From positions 553,501 through 617,500 of the forward strand of contig CAUYUJ010014338.1 of the NCBI GenBank assembly GCA_963575745.1: a stretch of 64,000 bases of DNA. The letters run 5' to 3'. The position numbers were made by a program, and so were the translations under genes. Below the pieces are notes generated by a model, which did not search any database, was not told where the DNA came from, and was given only the letters and a program-made list of their open reading frames with translations. Positions 21,893 through 31,467 of the stretch are shown piece by piece (the first letter of the stretch is position 1; each line of letters begins with the position of its first letter). The stretch comes from Prorocentrum cordatum. Its lineage: Eukaryota > Sar > Dinophyceae > Prorocentrales > Prorocentraceae.

Positions 21893-22456
21893 AAAGAACC
21901 TCAAGGAGCACAATTCCACAATTTGTCGCTCAAGATGGCCCAAGATGGCCGCCAAGATGGGGACGTTGGCCCAAGATGGCCTCCAAGATGGCCTCCAAGT
22001 CCGCCCAAGACGGTCCAAGACGGCCTCCAAGACGGCACAAGAAGTCCAAGACGGCCCAAGACGGCCCAAGAGGCCCCCCAGAGGCCTCCCAGACGGCCCA
22101 AGAGGCCTCCAAGAGGTCCTCCAGGAGGGCCCGAGCTTCTTCTCGGCTTTCCGACGGCCCAAGACGGCCCAAGAGGCCCCCAAGATCGCCCCCACAGCGC
22201 CCAAGAGGCCTCCAAAGTGGCCTCAGGACTGCCCAAGAGGCCCCCCAAGACGGCCCCAAGAGGGCACAAAGACGCACAAAAGGCCTCCAAGACGCTCAAG
22301 ATGGCCTCCAAGACGGCCCTGGAGCACCCCAAGAGGGCTCCAAGCCGGCCCAGACAGGCCCCCCAAACGGCTTCCGACGGCGTCCGACGGGCCAGGAGCC
22401 CACCAAGATGACCGAAGTTGGCTCGAAGCTGGCCCAAGACGGCCCAAGAGGCCTCC

Positions 22457-22711
22457 TGTGAAAGTTATATTAGCAAGGATGTGAGTTATAGGATGATGTT
22501 TAGAATTATCTACGTTATTGCTCTCGCTCGCTCATGCTTGCACTCTCTTGTCCACTATTGCCGTTTTGGCTTGGACCCGCCAGCTGTGGCGGGAGGGTGG
22601 ACGCATTCTACGACTGTCTAGCTTGACATCGGAATCAGATCAGATCACACTCTATCTATTTCTTCTTGCATCAAGAGGTGGTGGGTGGAGAGATCACGAT
22701 CATTATTTACA
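22457..22711 (+). repeat. 5' LTR of the copia element
   Basis: TGTGAAAGTTATATTAGCAA to CATTATTTACA, about 255 bp, with TG...CA ends. By hand count about 10 differences from the 3' LTR (~96% identity). It contains the conserved GTTTTGGCTTGGACCCGCCA and GCGGGAGGGTGGACGC. Confidence 0.9.
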
Positions 22712-22712
22712 C

Positions 22713-22724
22713 TGGTAGCGTGAG
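22713..22724 (+). promoter_or_regulatory. tRNA primer binding site
   Basis: TGGTAGCGTGAG begins one base after the 5' LTR. Its first eight bases equal the start of the Ty1 PBS, which pairs with the 3' end of initiator tRNA-Met. Priming by that tRNA is therefore likely. Confidence 0.7.
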
Positions 22725-22985
22725 CTGAATCAGTCCACGGCACGAGGCTTTCATACAGAATGGCCGTGCAGATATATGCTGGCGCTCACTTACACCCCCG
22801 CGGTGCTAAACCACTGCGCTCAACAGATCACGGTGATCGACAAAACGCTCAAAATCATTACCTACAACAGCTTGGACGAGGATCGTTGCAACGACAGCAT
22901 CCCGGGCGAGCAACAGAACTACAGCAGCAACGATCAAGACAGCTACTACATCAGTGACAAGCTCAGTAGCATCACGGTCATCAAG

Positions 22986-24431
22986 ATGACGTCCAGGCAG
23001 CAGCAGCAGTTCAATGACGGCCCCCTCTTCGTTGACAAGGAGGGCGTAGTACACCACAACGGCGACCCATCCTATGGCGAGGAGTTCGAGGAGCGTGCAA
23101 TACTCGGCTACCATGCGAGCGAGGAGAAAATCAAGAAGCTCTACGCGATCAAGCTCAAGAATTCTCTAAATGGACGAGCGTGGACACTCACACGAAAGAA
23201 GGTTGAGATCAGTACGCAAGCAGTTTTGGACGAAGCGGGTAATGACCCACTTGCTGCAGTCAAACCAGTGGCAACTACAGTACGACAAGCGTGCGAAAGG
23301 ATCGCACCACTACAGAAGCAGCAAGCGTTCGAGGAGTATTTCTTCCGAGGTTTTCGCAATCGAACGGAGTCTGTGCAGGACTACATATCGAGACGAGAGA
23401 CGGAGTACGAGCGGCTCAAGTCACTTTCAACGAACACGACAGTCAGCGAGGGCCTACGGACATACTTTCTACTGAAACTCGCGAACATCAGCACGCAAGA
23501 GCACAAGGCAATCCTTGGCCAATGCAACAACGAGTACATCTGGGACGACGTGACGGCAGCCATGCTGATACAGCTGGACAGCACAGGCCGAGACGATCGT
23601 GGACATGGACGATACGGAGCCTACCCGGTGGACTACGACGACGAAGAAGAAGATGCTCTACTCGGAGACGAATGTGCACCGTGCGACGAGGACGTGTTCC
23701 TGAGTGATGCGGACTACGACGCACTCGCAGCGGACATCGACGAGTTCGAGGGAGTGATTGACGACGTGGACCCGGAAGAGATCAGCCAGGAGGAGTGCGA
23801 CACTCTGGCGACGGAGGCTCAACGTCTTGGCTGGAAAGCTGGACGGCGCAACCACAAGCCCAACTACAAGCAGGCCCGGGAGCGGCTTGCTCAGAGCAAG
23901 TCGAATAGAGGCTGGAAAGCCAACACCAACAAGCAGGGCTCCATTAAGATGGACAGCGAAGAGGCTGAGGATAAGCTGAAGCAGATCAAGGCGCGCACGA
24001 AGTGCAACGCGTGCCACAAGAAGGGCCACTGGAAGGGTGACCCCGAGTGCGAAAAGACGAGGTCACCAGCGAGTGGATCCAGTACGCTACAACGTGGAGG
24101 ACGAGGAGGCGGACGTGGAGGACGAGGCTTTCGCGGACGACCTGGAGGTTTTCTACGACGAGCTGGATTCGCAATGGCGACCGCGGTCAAGCTGCTGATG
24201 GCGGACAGCTCGATGGATATGACCACCATTCAGATTGTCAGCGACCAGCTGGTAAGCATAGACGTGGCGATGGAGGAGATCACGAGTCTGACGAAGGTGA
24301 GAATCGACACCGAGGAGCAGACCGTGAACACCTACGCGGTATCAGCAGCAGGAGACCAACCTAACTTCCAAGAGAGGATCGACCAAGCACACGAACCATA
24401 CCCAGTACCTGGAGAGCACCAAGCACAATAA
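22986..24431 (+). CDS. gag: copia Gag polyprotein with CCHC zinc knuckle
   Basis: The frame is open from 22,776. The ATG at 22,986 (MTSRQQQQFNDGPLF) is preferred because the 70 residues before it do not look like Gag and overlap the leader, so a 551-aa form is possible. Residues then include a capsid-like helical part (EEYFFRGFRNRTESVQDYIS, EYERLKSLS, YFLLKLANISTQEHKAILGQ), an acidic stretch (DDEEEDALLGDE), and CNACHKKGHWKGDPEC near nt 24,003-24,050, a zinc knuckle with a longer last gap than the standard CX2CX4HX4C. A Gly/Arg-rich tract follows. It packages element RNA in virus-like particles. It ends at TAA 24,429-24,431, and pol resumes in the same frame 24 nt later. No nonsense codon is seen inside gag, so it is the best-preserved part. 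Confidence 0.85.
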   Translation: MTSRQQQQFNDGPLFVDKEGVVHHNGDPSYGEEFEERAILGYHASEEKIKKLYAIKLKNSLNGRAWTLTRKKVEISTQAVLDEAGNDPLAAVKPVATTVRQACERIAPLQKQQAFEEYFFRGFRNRTESVQDYISRRETEYERLKSLSTNTTVSEGLRTYFLLKLANISTQEHKAILGQCNNEYIWDDVTAAMLIQLDSTGRDDRGHGRYGAYPVDYDDEEEDALLGDECAPCDEDVFLSDADYDALAADIDEFEGVIDDVDPEEISQEECDTLATEAQRLGWKAGRRNHKPNYKQARERLAQSKSNRGWKANTNKQGSIKMDSEEAEDKLKQIKARTKCNACHKKGHWKGDPECEKTRSPASGSSTLQRGGRGGGRGGRGFRGRPGGFLRRAGFAMATAVKLLMADSSMDMTTIQIVSDQLVSIDVAMEEITSLTKVRIDTEEQTVNTYAVSAAGDQPNFQERIDQAHEPYPVPGEHQAQ

Positions 24432-24455
24432 TCTGACGAACCCCTGAGCACTCCA

Positions 24456-26372
24456 GTGAGCTCAACGAGCAGACCGACACCAGGTACGTGGTCGAGGACA
24501 GAGCCCAGCAGACCAAGTACAGACTACCAGGAAGAAGACAACACAGAGACTGACCTACAGAAGATACGAGATCGTGCAGAGCAGATCGCAGCATTGTGGG
24601 TAAGCTGCGAGAACATGGAAGCGGCCTACAGGGACTACATGGATTTCTGTCTGGACTGGGCCTTGCATCGCTTCCAGCAGCTCATGAACATCACCATGGA
24701 GATGGCACCGAACGGTCTCAAGAATATGGCCTACGATCTATGCCAAGCAGCCTGGGACAGGACCTCGGAGCTTCGTGACATCGTAAGGAGCACCTGCGAG
24801 CGCCTTTCGATTGGAGTACGACCGACATGGTTGCGGACGCAACGCCGAGCTGGAACCAACTACGCTCCAGAGGGAGTTGGGCGGCAGCAGCCATGCGAGG
24901 AGCTGGAGGAAATTGAAGCCCACGCAGTACGAGAAGGACTTATTCCAGATGGACATGCTGTACTGGACACTGCGTGCCTACGTGGATGTGGAGGTTCAAT
25001 ATCACTGGACGGCTACACAGAGGACGGCAGAGTCACCACGCGGATGAGAGGATCATCCACGCGCTTCCGAGGCGTGAATGATAGCGCCCCGGTCATGGCA
25101 GAAGGAGAACAAGAGGTGACGGCTGGACTTGCTGGAGATGACGTGAACCTACGCTTCCAGAGGCTGCCGAAGTCAAAGACGCCAATACTGCTGAGCATCC
25201 ACCAGCTGGAGGAGCTCGACACAGTGATATACATCAAGGATCAGAAGGCGGACTTCAAGGCGATCAACAAGTACGGAGTGCCTCTTAACAAGACGGAGAA
25301 GGGACACCTGACGATCTCGCTCAAGGCGTGGCCGAAGAAGGAGACGACAAAGATCGAGCCATCAGTCACATCCGACGAGATCGACATCTGGAATGCGGAG
25401 GTCCAGGAGATCGATAAGGGCATCCTACGGCGGAAGCAGGGGAAGCAGATCGAGACGTGGGAGAAGGAGATCGTGGACACGCTGAAGGCGGACCCGGAGG
25501 AGAAGCGGCCCATCATCTGCGAGCTCTACGCAGGTGGCATGGCAGCCACATCAGAAGCTCAGCAGCGGCGGCATCCAGTGACGAGGCCGAGGGACATCCT
25601 GATCGGGGACGACCTGCTGGACGCGAAGTCGCAGAAGACCGTCCTGAAGCAGCTGAACGAGGATGACCCCTACGTGACCATTGTGGGTTTTCCCTGCGAC
25701 CCGTTCACGAACATATCCCACATGTTCCCGAAGGACACGAAGATGCGAAAGTTGGCGATCGGCATGAAGCACCTGCAGTTTTTCAAGAAGATCTGGCTCA
25801 ACTGCAAGCGTCGAGGAGCTCATATGCTACTGGAGAACCCATTGACGTCAAGAGCCTGGCAGCTTATGCCATGGCTGGGCTCAGAGTTCGTAAGCGCGAT
25901 GATGCACCAGTGCGCCGAGGGCAGCCATCTGGTGGACTTCATGGGCGATCCGGTCAAGAAGCCGACGAGGTTCCCGACGACGGCCATCATGCTCGGCAAG
26001 AAGCTCAACAGTATCAGGTGTGACGAGCAGCACGTACACACGAGCGTGATCAGCAGGCCGAAGGGAACAGCCTCGAGCCTTGGGAACTGGACCAAGGAGC
26101 TGGCCAAGACGATCTTGGACGGCATCGAGGGTCAGCGAGACCTCGAGAAGCAGCATGGTGGCTACGCCCGGTACGCCAACAATTTCGACGACATCGACTG
26201 TGACGAGTTCGAAGCCAACCCTGCGGAGACGGAGGCGCCGATGCACGCTAGCGCGGCGGCGATCTTCAGCAAGCATGGCGAGAACATCGAGATGTCGGAA
26301 TGGACGGCGGCGCCACCACCCATGCGAGCAGCTATCAAGAATATACACGAGAGGCATTCACATGGACCCTAG
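24456..26372 (+). CDS. pol: copia pol part 1: aspartic protease, methyltransferase-like insert, start of integrase
   Basis: Residues ~168-180 (HAVLDTACLRGCGG region) match the retroviral-type aspartic protease site, but with DTA in place of DTG/DSG. After a linker, residues ~355-480 carry ICELYAGGM, VGFPCDPFTNIS (PC at 413-414) and LLENPLTSRAW (ENP at ~460). The order is like motifs I, IV (PC) and VI (EN) of cytosine-5 DNA methyltransferases. Retrotransposons that captured such enzymes are reported from dinoflagellates and other algae; equating this domain with them is my inference. The C-terminus has IHERHSH, the H-H half of the integrase zinc finger, and is cut by TAG at 26,370-26,372. The same frame continues after the stop with the CxxC half. 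Confidence 0.78.
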   Translation: MSSTSRPTPGTWSRTEPSRPSTDYQEEDNTETDLQKIRDRAEQIAALWVSCENMEAAYRDYMDFCLDWALHRFQQLMNITMEMAPNGLKNMAYDLCQAAWDRTSELRDIVRSTCERLSIGVRPTWLRTQRRAGTNYAPEGVGRQQPCEELEEIEAHAVREGLIPDGHAVLDTACLRGCGGSISLDGYTEDGRVTTRMRGSSTRFRGVNDSAPVMAEGEQEVTAGLAGDDVNLRFQRLPKSKTPILLSIHQLEELDTVIYIKDQKADFKAINKYGVPLNKTEKGHLTISLKAWPKKETTKIEPSVTSDEIDIWNAEVQEIDKGILRRKQGKQIETWEKEIVDTLKADPEEKRPIICELYAGGMAATSEAQQRRHPVTRPRDILIGDDLLDAKSQKTVLKQLNEDDPYVTIVGFPCDPFTNISHMFPKDTKMRKLAIGMKHLQFFKKIWLNCKRRGAHMLLENPLTSRAWQLMPWLGSEFVSAMMHQCAEGSHLVDFMGDPVKKPTRFPTTAIMLGKKLNSIRCDEQHVHTSVISRPKGTASSLGNWTKELAKTILDGIEGQRDLEKQHGGYARYANNFDDIDCDEFEANPAETEAPMHASAAAIFSKHGENIEMSEWTAAPPPMRAAIKNIHERHSHGP

Positions 26373-27950
26373 AAGGAGTCACTGGTACGGTATCTACAGC
26401 ATGGTGGAGCTAGCCGACGAGCGGTACAAGCAGCGCGTCACTTCAGATGCACGACGTGTGAAGATCAGGCTCGGACGGCAGCGAGACCTACGGCAGCTGA
26501 GCCTAGAGTTAAGGACTTTAACGAAGCCATCAGCATGGACTTCATGATCATACCCGACCTGGATAAGAACATGCACGTGGTGCTTGTTATCGCGGACGTG
26601 GCCTCGGACTTCACCGTGGCAATCTACACGCGTCCCGGATCGAGACCTACGGCAGAGTTAGCAAAGAAGGCTTTCGAACTCGGATGGCTTACCTGGGCCG
26701 GGCCACCACGCGTCGTGGAGCAGGACCAGGACTCTACCTTTATGGGCGAGTTTGAGACGCTGTGCAACGACCTGGGCATTGTGATCAACAACGCGGCTCC
26801 AGAGGCTCACTGGCAAATGGGCAAAGTCGAGAGGAATATACAATACCTGAAGGAGATGGCGACGAGTGTCTTCAACGCTGGGGAAGTTCGTGGTCAAGAT
26901 TCGGTTGCAGCAGCAGTACGTGGCATGGCCAACGCGTGCAATCGACTTGTCAGCACGGCAGGCTTCTCACCACAGCAATGGGCACTTGGAGCTGGACACC
27001 GACTGCCTGCAAGTTTGGCGAATCCCGACAACGACCCAGCAGTGGTTTCACGAGTGGCCGAGAATACGTCATTCTGGAACCGACTACACCTTCGACAGAT
27101 CTGTTCGGACTCCTTTTTCAAGGCAGCAAACTCATCAGCATTGAGACGGGCAGTTCTGGCGAGGACGAGGCCCCAGCCAGGGCCATGTCAGCAAGGTGAT
27201 TTATCGATGCTTTGGCGATCTGATTACCTAAAACGCAACCTGCATGCACGATGGCATGGACCTGCCCGGTGCTTGGGCAAGGATGAGCACGGATACTGGC
27301 TGATCCATAACAGGATCCCGATCCTAAGTTCACCCAGTCTCCTTCGAAGGGCGACTGAGCACGAGGTGACCAACATGCAGTTTACTAACCTGTTTTCAGA
27401 TGGCGGACCTGCACGTGGACGAGCTGGTCAGCGGGGTTTTCTGGATCTTCGAGGTCAACAGTATAACCCAGCACGAGATGATCAACCGCCAGACCAGCAG
27501 CCAGATCAACGGCCAGATCAGCAGCCAGATCAACATCAAGATCACCGAGATCCAGGACATCAACATAATCCTGGAGAGGGTGATGTTCCACCTCAGCCAG
27601 CAGGTGGACAAGGGGATGCACCCTCGAGTGCACCGACGACGGCACCAGCAGCACCTGCTCAGGGCAACGTGGAGCTGACGAAGCCAGCGGACAGCAGGAA
27701 GCGACGATCGGAAGTGGTACGCGATAACGACGTGATGCCAATGCGTCAGAGGCTGGACGACGAGTACGAAACAGTACCAGCTGATCAATATCAAGCGGAA
27801 GAGGACCTTCGAGCACGACTTGTTCGAGCGCGCCAAGCTTGGGAGACCATCTTGGGAGCAGTGGCGGCCAGCAGCCAGGGCAAGACCGACCTGAGGCAGC
27901 TGGATAACGTCAGGAACGCCCCTCTTCTACCTGACCCTACACCTGGGTAA
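26373..27950 (+). CDS. pol: copia pol part 2: integrase (DDE)
   Basis: Downstream of the TAG the frame stays open. RCTTCED supplies the CxxC half of the HHCC zinc finger. The catalytic core follows: MDFMIIPDLDKNMHVVLV (first D), WAGPPRVVEQDQDSTFMG (second D) and HWQMGKVERN (E), with D and E 35 residues apart as expected. The first ATG in the open part is 26,535. The last third (27,400-27,680) is Gln/Pro/Asp-rich low-complexity linker (QQPDQRPDQQPDQHQDHRD). It inserts element cDNA into the genome. It ends at an in-frame TAA (27,948-27,950) after which the frame continues. The one nonsense codon in the zinc finger would block a full protein unless read through. Confidence 0.85.
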   Translation, partial: KESLVRYLQHGGASRRAVQAARHFRCTTCEDQARTAARPTAAEPRVKDFNEAISMDFMIIPDLDKNMHVVLVIADVASDFTVAIYTRPGSRPTAELAKKAFELGWLTWAGPPRVVEQDQDSTFMGEFETLCNDLGIVINNAAPEAHWQMGKVERNIQYLKEMATSVFNAGEVRGQDSVAAAVRGMANACNRLVSTAGFSPQQWALGAGHRLPASLANPDNDPAVVSRVAENTSFWNRLHLRQICSDSFFKAANSSALRRAVLARTRPQPGPCQQGDLSMLWRSDYLKRNLHARWHGPARCLGKDEHGYWLIHNRIPILSSPSLLRRATEHEVTNMQFTNLFSDGGPARGRAGQRGFLDLRGQQYNPARDDQPPDQQPDQRPDQQPDQHQDHRDPGHQHNPGEGDVPPQPAGGQGDAPSSAPTTAPAAPAQGNVELTKPADSRKRRSEVVRDNDVMPMRQRLDDEYETVPADQYQAEEDLRARLVRARQAWETILGAVAASSQGKTDLRQLDNVRNAPLLPDPTPG

Positions 27951-28982
27951 AAGATTGAGAGGCGGCGGCTTTTCAACTTGGACACGCGCGACCTGGTTCA
28001 AGATATCTCGAGAGTGGACTGGATAGCCAATCCTCAGATCATCGACGATGTGGTATCACAAGACCCCATCACGATCATCGAGGAGATTACTCTGGGAAAG
28101 GAAAAGAAAGCTGGAGATGGACCAGGAGGTGGCCAACAGCCTGCAGCAGCCCCGCAGGAGCCTACCAATACTGACGAGACCATGGAGGAACCTAAGGAGG
28201 TGAAGCGCGGAGGCAAGAAGCACGCCAAGAAGGACCTGAAGCTCAAGCAGACCAAGCGGGGCGACGCTCAGGACGATCGAGCTCAGCTTCGAGTACCTGC
28301 CAGGATCCAGAGGCACATGGAGGAACGCCAGAAGGCGGAGGAAGCGGCAGCAGCACCAGCAGAGGTACCGCAAGATCTGCCGGCTACATCATCGTCAAGT
28401 GCGCGACAGCCTGCACAGGGCAAGCGCCAGGAACACAGTCACGATCAAGAAGTTCTTGCCGGGCGATGTGCCGATCAGCATCAAACGAGCCCGGGCGCAA
28501 ACTGGGCCAGTCAAGCAGCTGGCAGATACACCGCTGCTCGTCGAGGCGTTCGTGGCCGAGCGGATGTGCAACCAACCGACGAGAGCCAACAAGCATCAGG
28601 AGATCAACTTGAAGACGCTGGGCGATGACAAGCTCAAGTGGAAGAAGATGCAGCAGGCGGTGGAGAAGGAATGGGACACAAGTACGATGCAGCAACCCAC
28701 ATATCAGGAGCAGCAGTTGACAAGGTCGACCCGGTCAAGATCCTGAGCTCCAAAGTGGTCTGGACCGATAAGGACCCCACGACCTTTGAGCCGAAAGCCA
28801 GGATCTGTGGAAGAGGCTACGAGGAGGAGTTTGACGACAAGCTACGACGGGACTCACCTACAGTCTCAGCACAGATGACGTTACTCCTGCGCAGCATCGT
28901 ATCGAGCCTCAACTTAGACCTAGTCATCGCAGATGTGAAAGGAGCCTTTCCGCGAGGCAAAGCCATCACACGCGAGCTCTAA
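27951..28982 (+). pseudogene. pol: copia pol part 3: linker and N-terminal reverse transcriptase, frameshifted
   Basis: The main frame runs to ~28,390 (TRDLVQDISRVDWIANPQI, a lysine-rich middle). The sense then moves to another frame for 28,399-28,700 (IKKFLPGDVPISIKRARAQT, LVEAFVAERMCNQPT, QQAVEKEWD) and returns to the first near 28,700 (KYDAATHISGAAVDKVDPVK). Compensating indels of opposite sign are the simplest reading. The RT start follows: KVVWTDKDP, FEPKARICGRGY, VSAQMTLLLRSIVSSLNLDL and IADVKGAFPRGK. The last is the first catalytic-aspartate motif (usually DVKTAFLNG in copia). It is cut by TAA at 28,980-28,982 right before LRIPTNLGKCN. Confidence 0.8.
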
Positions 28983-29600
28983 CTCCGTATCCCGACGAAC
29001 CTCGGGAAGTGCAACATCCCGGGAGTGAAGGCAGGCGACCTGCTTAAGTTAAACAAGAGCATCTACGGGACCAACGATGCAGCTCGTGCGTGGTATGTGG
29101 CACTACGCGAGACGCTCGTGAAGCTTGGATGGGAAGGCCTGAGCTTCGAGCCCGCGACCTTCATCAAGCGCAATGCGGAAGGCACGATCATCGGGATCAT
29201 GTGCCTGCACGTGGATGACTTCCTCATGGGCATCAAGCAGGGCGACCTGGAGGGCGCCAAGATCATGAAGAACCTGCAGAAGGAGATCGACTTTGGCGAG
29301 GTCAGGTACGCGAGGAAAGAGCAGGCGACGTTCTGTGGCCGGGCCTACAAGCAGGACAAGGACGGCAGCATCAACGTCACCATGAAGGCCTGCGTGAAGT
29401 CGATGCAGACTGTACGTATCTCCAGAGAGCGCAGCAAGGCACCAGATAGCGCCTTGACCCATGCAGAGCATCGTGGACTACGAATGGTAGTTGGACATCT
29501 GCAATGGGCTGCGCGAGTGATATGCTTCGAGGAGGCCTTCGAGGCATCCCGACTGGCATCTATGTCACCGACAGTGCTTTCGACAATCTGCCGAAGCACA
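28983..29600 (+). pseudogene. pol: copia pol part 4: reverse transcriptase palm
   Basis: The same frame resumes after the stop: LRIPTNLGKCN, LNKSIYGTNDAARAWYVALR, then LHVDDFLMG, the copia form of the YVDD active site (HVDD). Next come TFCGRAYKQDKDGSINVTMK and HRGLRMVVGHLQWAARV. Beyond GHLQWAARV the usual ~45-residue connection (SRPDI..A.S.L.. type) is missing or scrambled and the frame changes near 29,530. A deletion between RT and RNase H is therefore likely. Confidence 0.85.
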
Positions 29601-30643
29601 GATCACAACGCGGACACTTCATCATGCTGGGCGACCAGAAGATCAACGAGGACCACAGTAACAAGTACCAGGTACACTGCATTGTGTGGCAGTCTTCCAA
29701 GATTCAACGAGTGGTGCGATCTACTCTATCGGCGGAGGCCTACTCATGTGCGGATTCGGTGGACATGTTAATCTGGACAAGGTCGACCCTGGCGGAGATC
29801 CTGTACCCGGAGATGGACATGACCGAGATTGTGCACGACACCTTCCCGGTGAAATGCATGTCGGTGACCGACTGCAAGAGCCTATACGACACGAACACAC
29901 AGGAGAAGATTTCTATGACGGACAGGAGGCTTCCTTTGGAAGCGGCTATATTGCGGCAGTTACTCAAAGAGGTCAGCAACAAGTGGGTCAAGAGCGAGCA
30001 GATGCTAGCGGACTGTTTGACAAAAGTACTTCCAGGAGGCTACGCGACGAAGATAGTTACATCAAGTTTGTGGACTCTTGGGCCTGATGACACGGCACCA
30101 TCAATACGCGGACGAAAGCTTGTTGGACCAGAGAAGGTGGCAGCCAACAAGGAGGTGGACGAGCTCAACGCGAAGATGGCCAAGTACGTCAAGCAGGAGC
30201 TGTACGATGACACCGGGAAGGACGACGAGGAGATCTCTACGTGGCCGGTGGAGACGTACAACTTTGTGGACGAGTGCTTCTACGACGACAAGGACGAAAT
30301 TCAAGACGAGGACTACGTCGAGGCATTCTACACGGAAGAGCTAACGGACAACTACCCGATGGAGAAGAGTGGCGCGCAGAGAACAATCCAGATACCTGAC
30401 CAAGTTGTAGTTCTGTTTCAACTTTGCGCACTTGTAGTGTATGGAGTTTGTCTTTCGATGTCTCCTACGGTGGTGACACTAGTCTCTATCATCGCGGGTA
30501 TCATCATATTCATTTACGCAATGCAGCCTAAGCAGAACGACGGCGAGGACACCGCTGAACCGATGGAGGTGGATAGCTCAAGCAGCGACTTGGAGGATGA
30601 AAGTGGGGGTCGGGCGCAGGGTCCCGGCAATGATGTTTTTTAA
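29530..30643 (+). CDS. pol: copia pol part 5: RNase H with C-terminal two-helix membrane-type tail
   Basis: The RNase H acidic residues are visible in order: IYVTDSAF (D), STLSAEAYSCADSVDM (E), VTDCKSLYD (D) and KSEQMLADCLTK (D). About 200 further residues follow. They start with an acidic, Tyr-rich linker (FVDECFYDDKDEIQDEDYVE), then two hydrophobic stretches (VVVLFQLCALVVYGVCLSM; VVTLVSIIAGIIIFIYAM) separated by a few residues, and a short acidic end. Standard copia pol ends soon after RNase H, so the tail is unusual. It could anchor the product to a membrane. The reading frame is open to TAA at 30,641-30,643. Confidence 0.82.
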
Positions 30644-30904
30644 GGCCATGAATGGGCGATACATCCTCGATTGCTGTGTTCGGCGGGGGAACTAATTGAA
30701 GCCCCCCGCCTGCACCCGCGCGCGAGACTTGAGGGGAAAGGAAGCAAGGGGGCGGGGGGTTCGGGAAAGGCGACGAAGGCAACGGGCGCTAAGGGCGCAA
30801 AAAGAAAAGGGCTGGAACACACGAAAGCGGTCAGGTGAGTGTCGAAATCTGCCCAGCCAATCTGACATGCGGAACACTGCGCCTCAGTGTTGGGGATCTT
30901 GAAG

Positions 30905-31115
30905 GCCAGGGCAAAATGTGAATTCACATTGTGGGGAAAAGCAAAATGTGAATTCACATTTTGGGAAAAAGGAAAATGTGAATTCACATTTTGGAATTTT
31001 GTGTAGGATTCTTGATGAAGGGGCCAGAATGTGAATTCACATGTTGGGAAAAAGGAAAATGTGAATTCACATTTTGGGAAGGGAAAATGTGAATTCACAT
31101 TTTGGGAAAATCGCG
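30905..31115. repeat. six copies of a 20-bp perfect palindrome
   Basis: AAAATGTGAATTCACATTTT (EcoRI-centred) or a 1-2 base variant occurs six times, separated by GGGAAAAAGG-type spacers. A 40-base gap with different DNA lies between copies 3 and 4. Both strands read repeated NVNSHF or CEFTF peptides, which are artefacts. It lies in the element's 3' region between RNase H and the small ORF. Confidence 0.92.
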
Positions 31116-31467
31116 GGGCCCATTCCAAATCTGTCTTGGGGGTCGAGAAGTCATCGTTTGGGAACATACGCGGTCATCAACCGCACAATCAAGACACACT
31201 TGCACTCCTCTTCGCCGACCCACACGCAATATGCAAGAACGCCGGCACGCATGAACGATAATGGATGGACGGCGCGTGTGCCCGCGCGGGCAACGCGCGG
31301 GCACGAATGACTGGCCACCAATGACCGCCAGCATTGGATGCCAATCGTACCCGATCACATACATGAGCGATACATTGAGCATACATGGGCCATTCAGCCC
31401 CCATTGAAGACCCCCTGTTGCAGACCCCCTCTTTCACCCTCCAAGCGACAGCCTGTTCAAGCCGGAG
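31116..31467. other. copia 3' region, no gene seen
   Basis: Mixed sequence between the palindrome array and the small ORF. GCGGGCACGAATGACTGGCC and ATACATGAGCGATACATTGA are not recognised. A small GCCCGCGCGGGC palindrome lies at ~31,281. Confidence 0.4.

Larger units (their letters stand above)
20219..22456. repeat. higher-order repeat array II
   Basis: A continuation of array I in the same orientation. Sub-blocks begin at about 20,214, 20,828, 21,179 and 21,389, then module E and a downstream block. Words such as GGCCCAAGACGGCC and CAAACGGCTTCCGACGGCGT recur. The long frames on both strands (up to 482 aa) are repeat by-products. Confidence 0.85.

Noticed and set aside
22760-22957. Short frame at 22,760 as the start of gag
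   Set aside because: It is out of frame with the zinc-knuckle Gag and stops after 65 codons.
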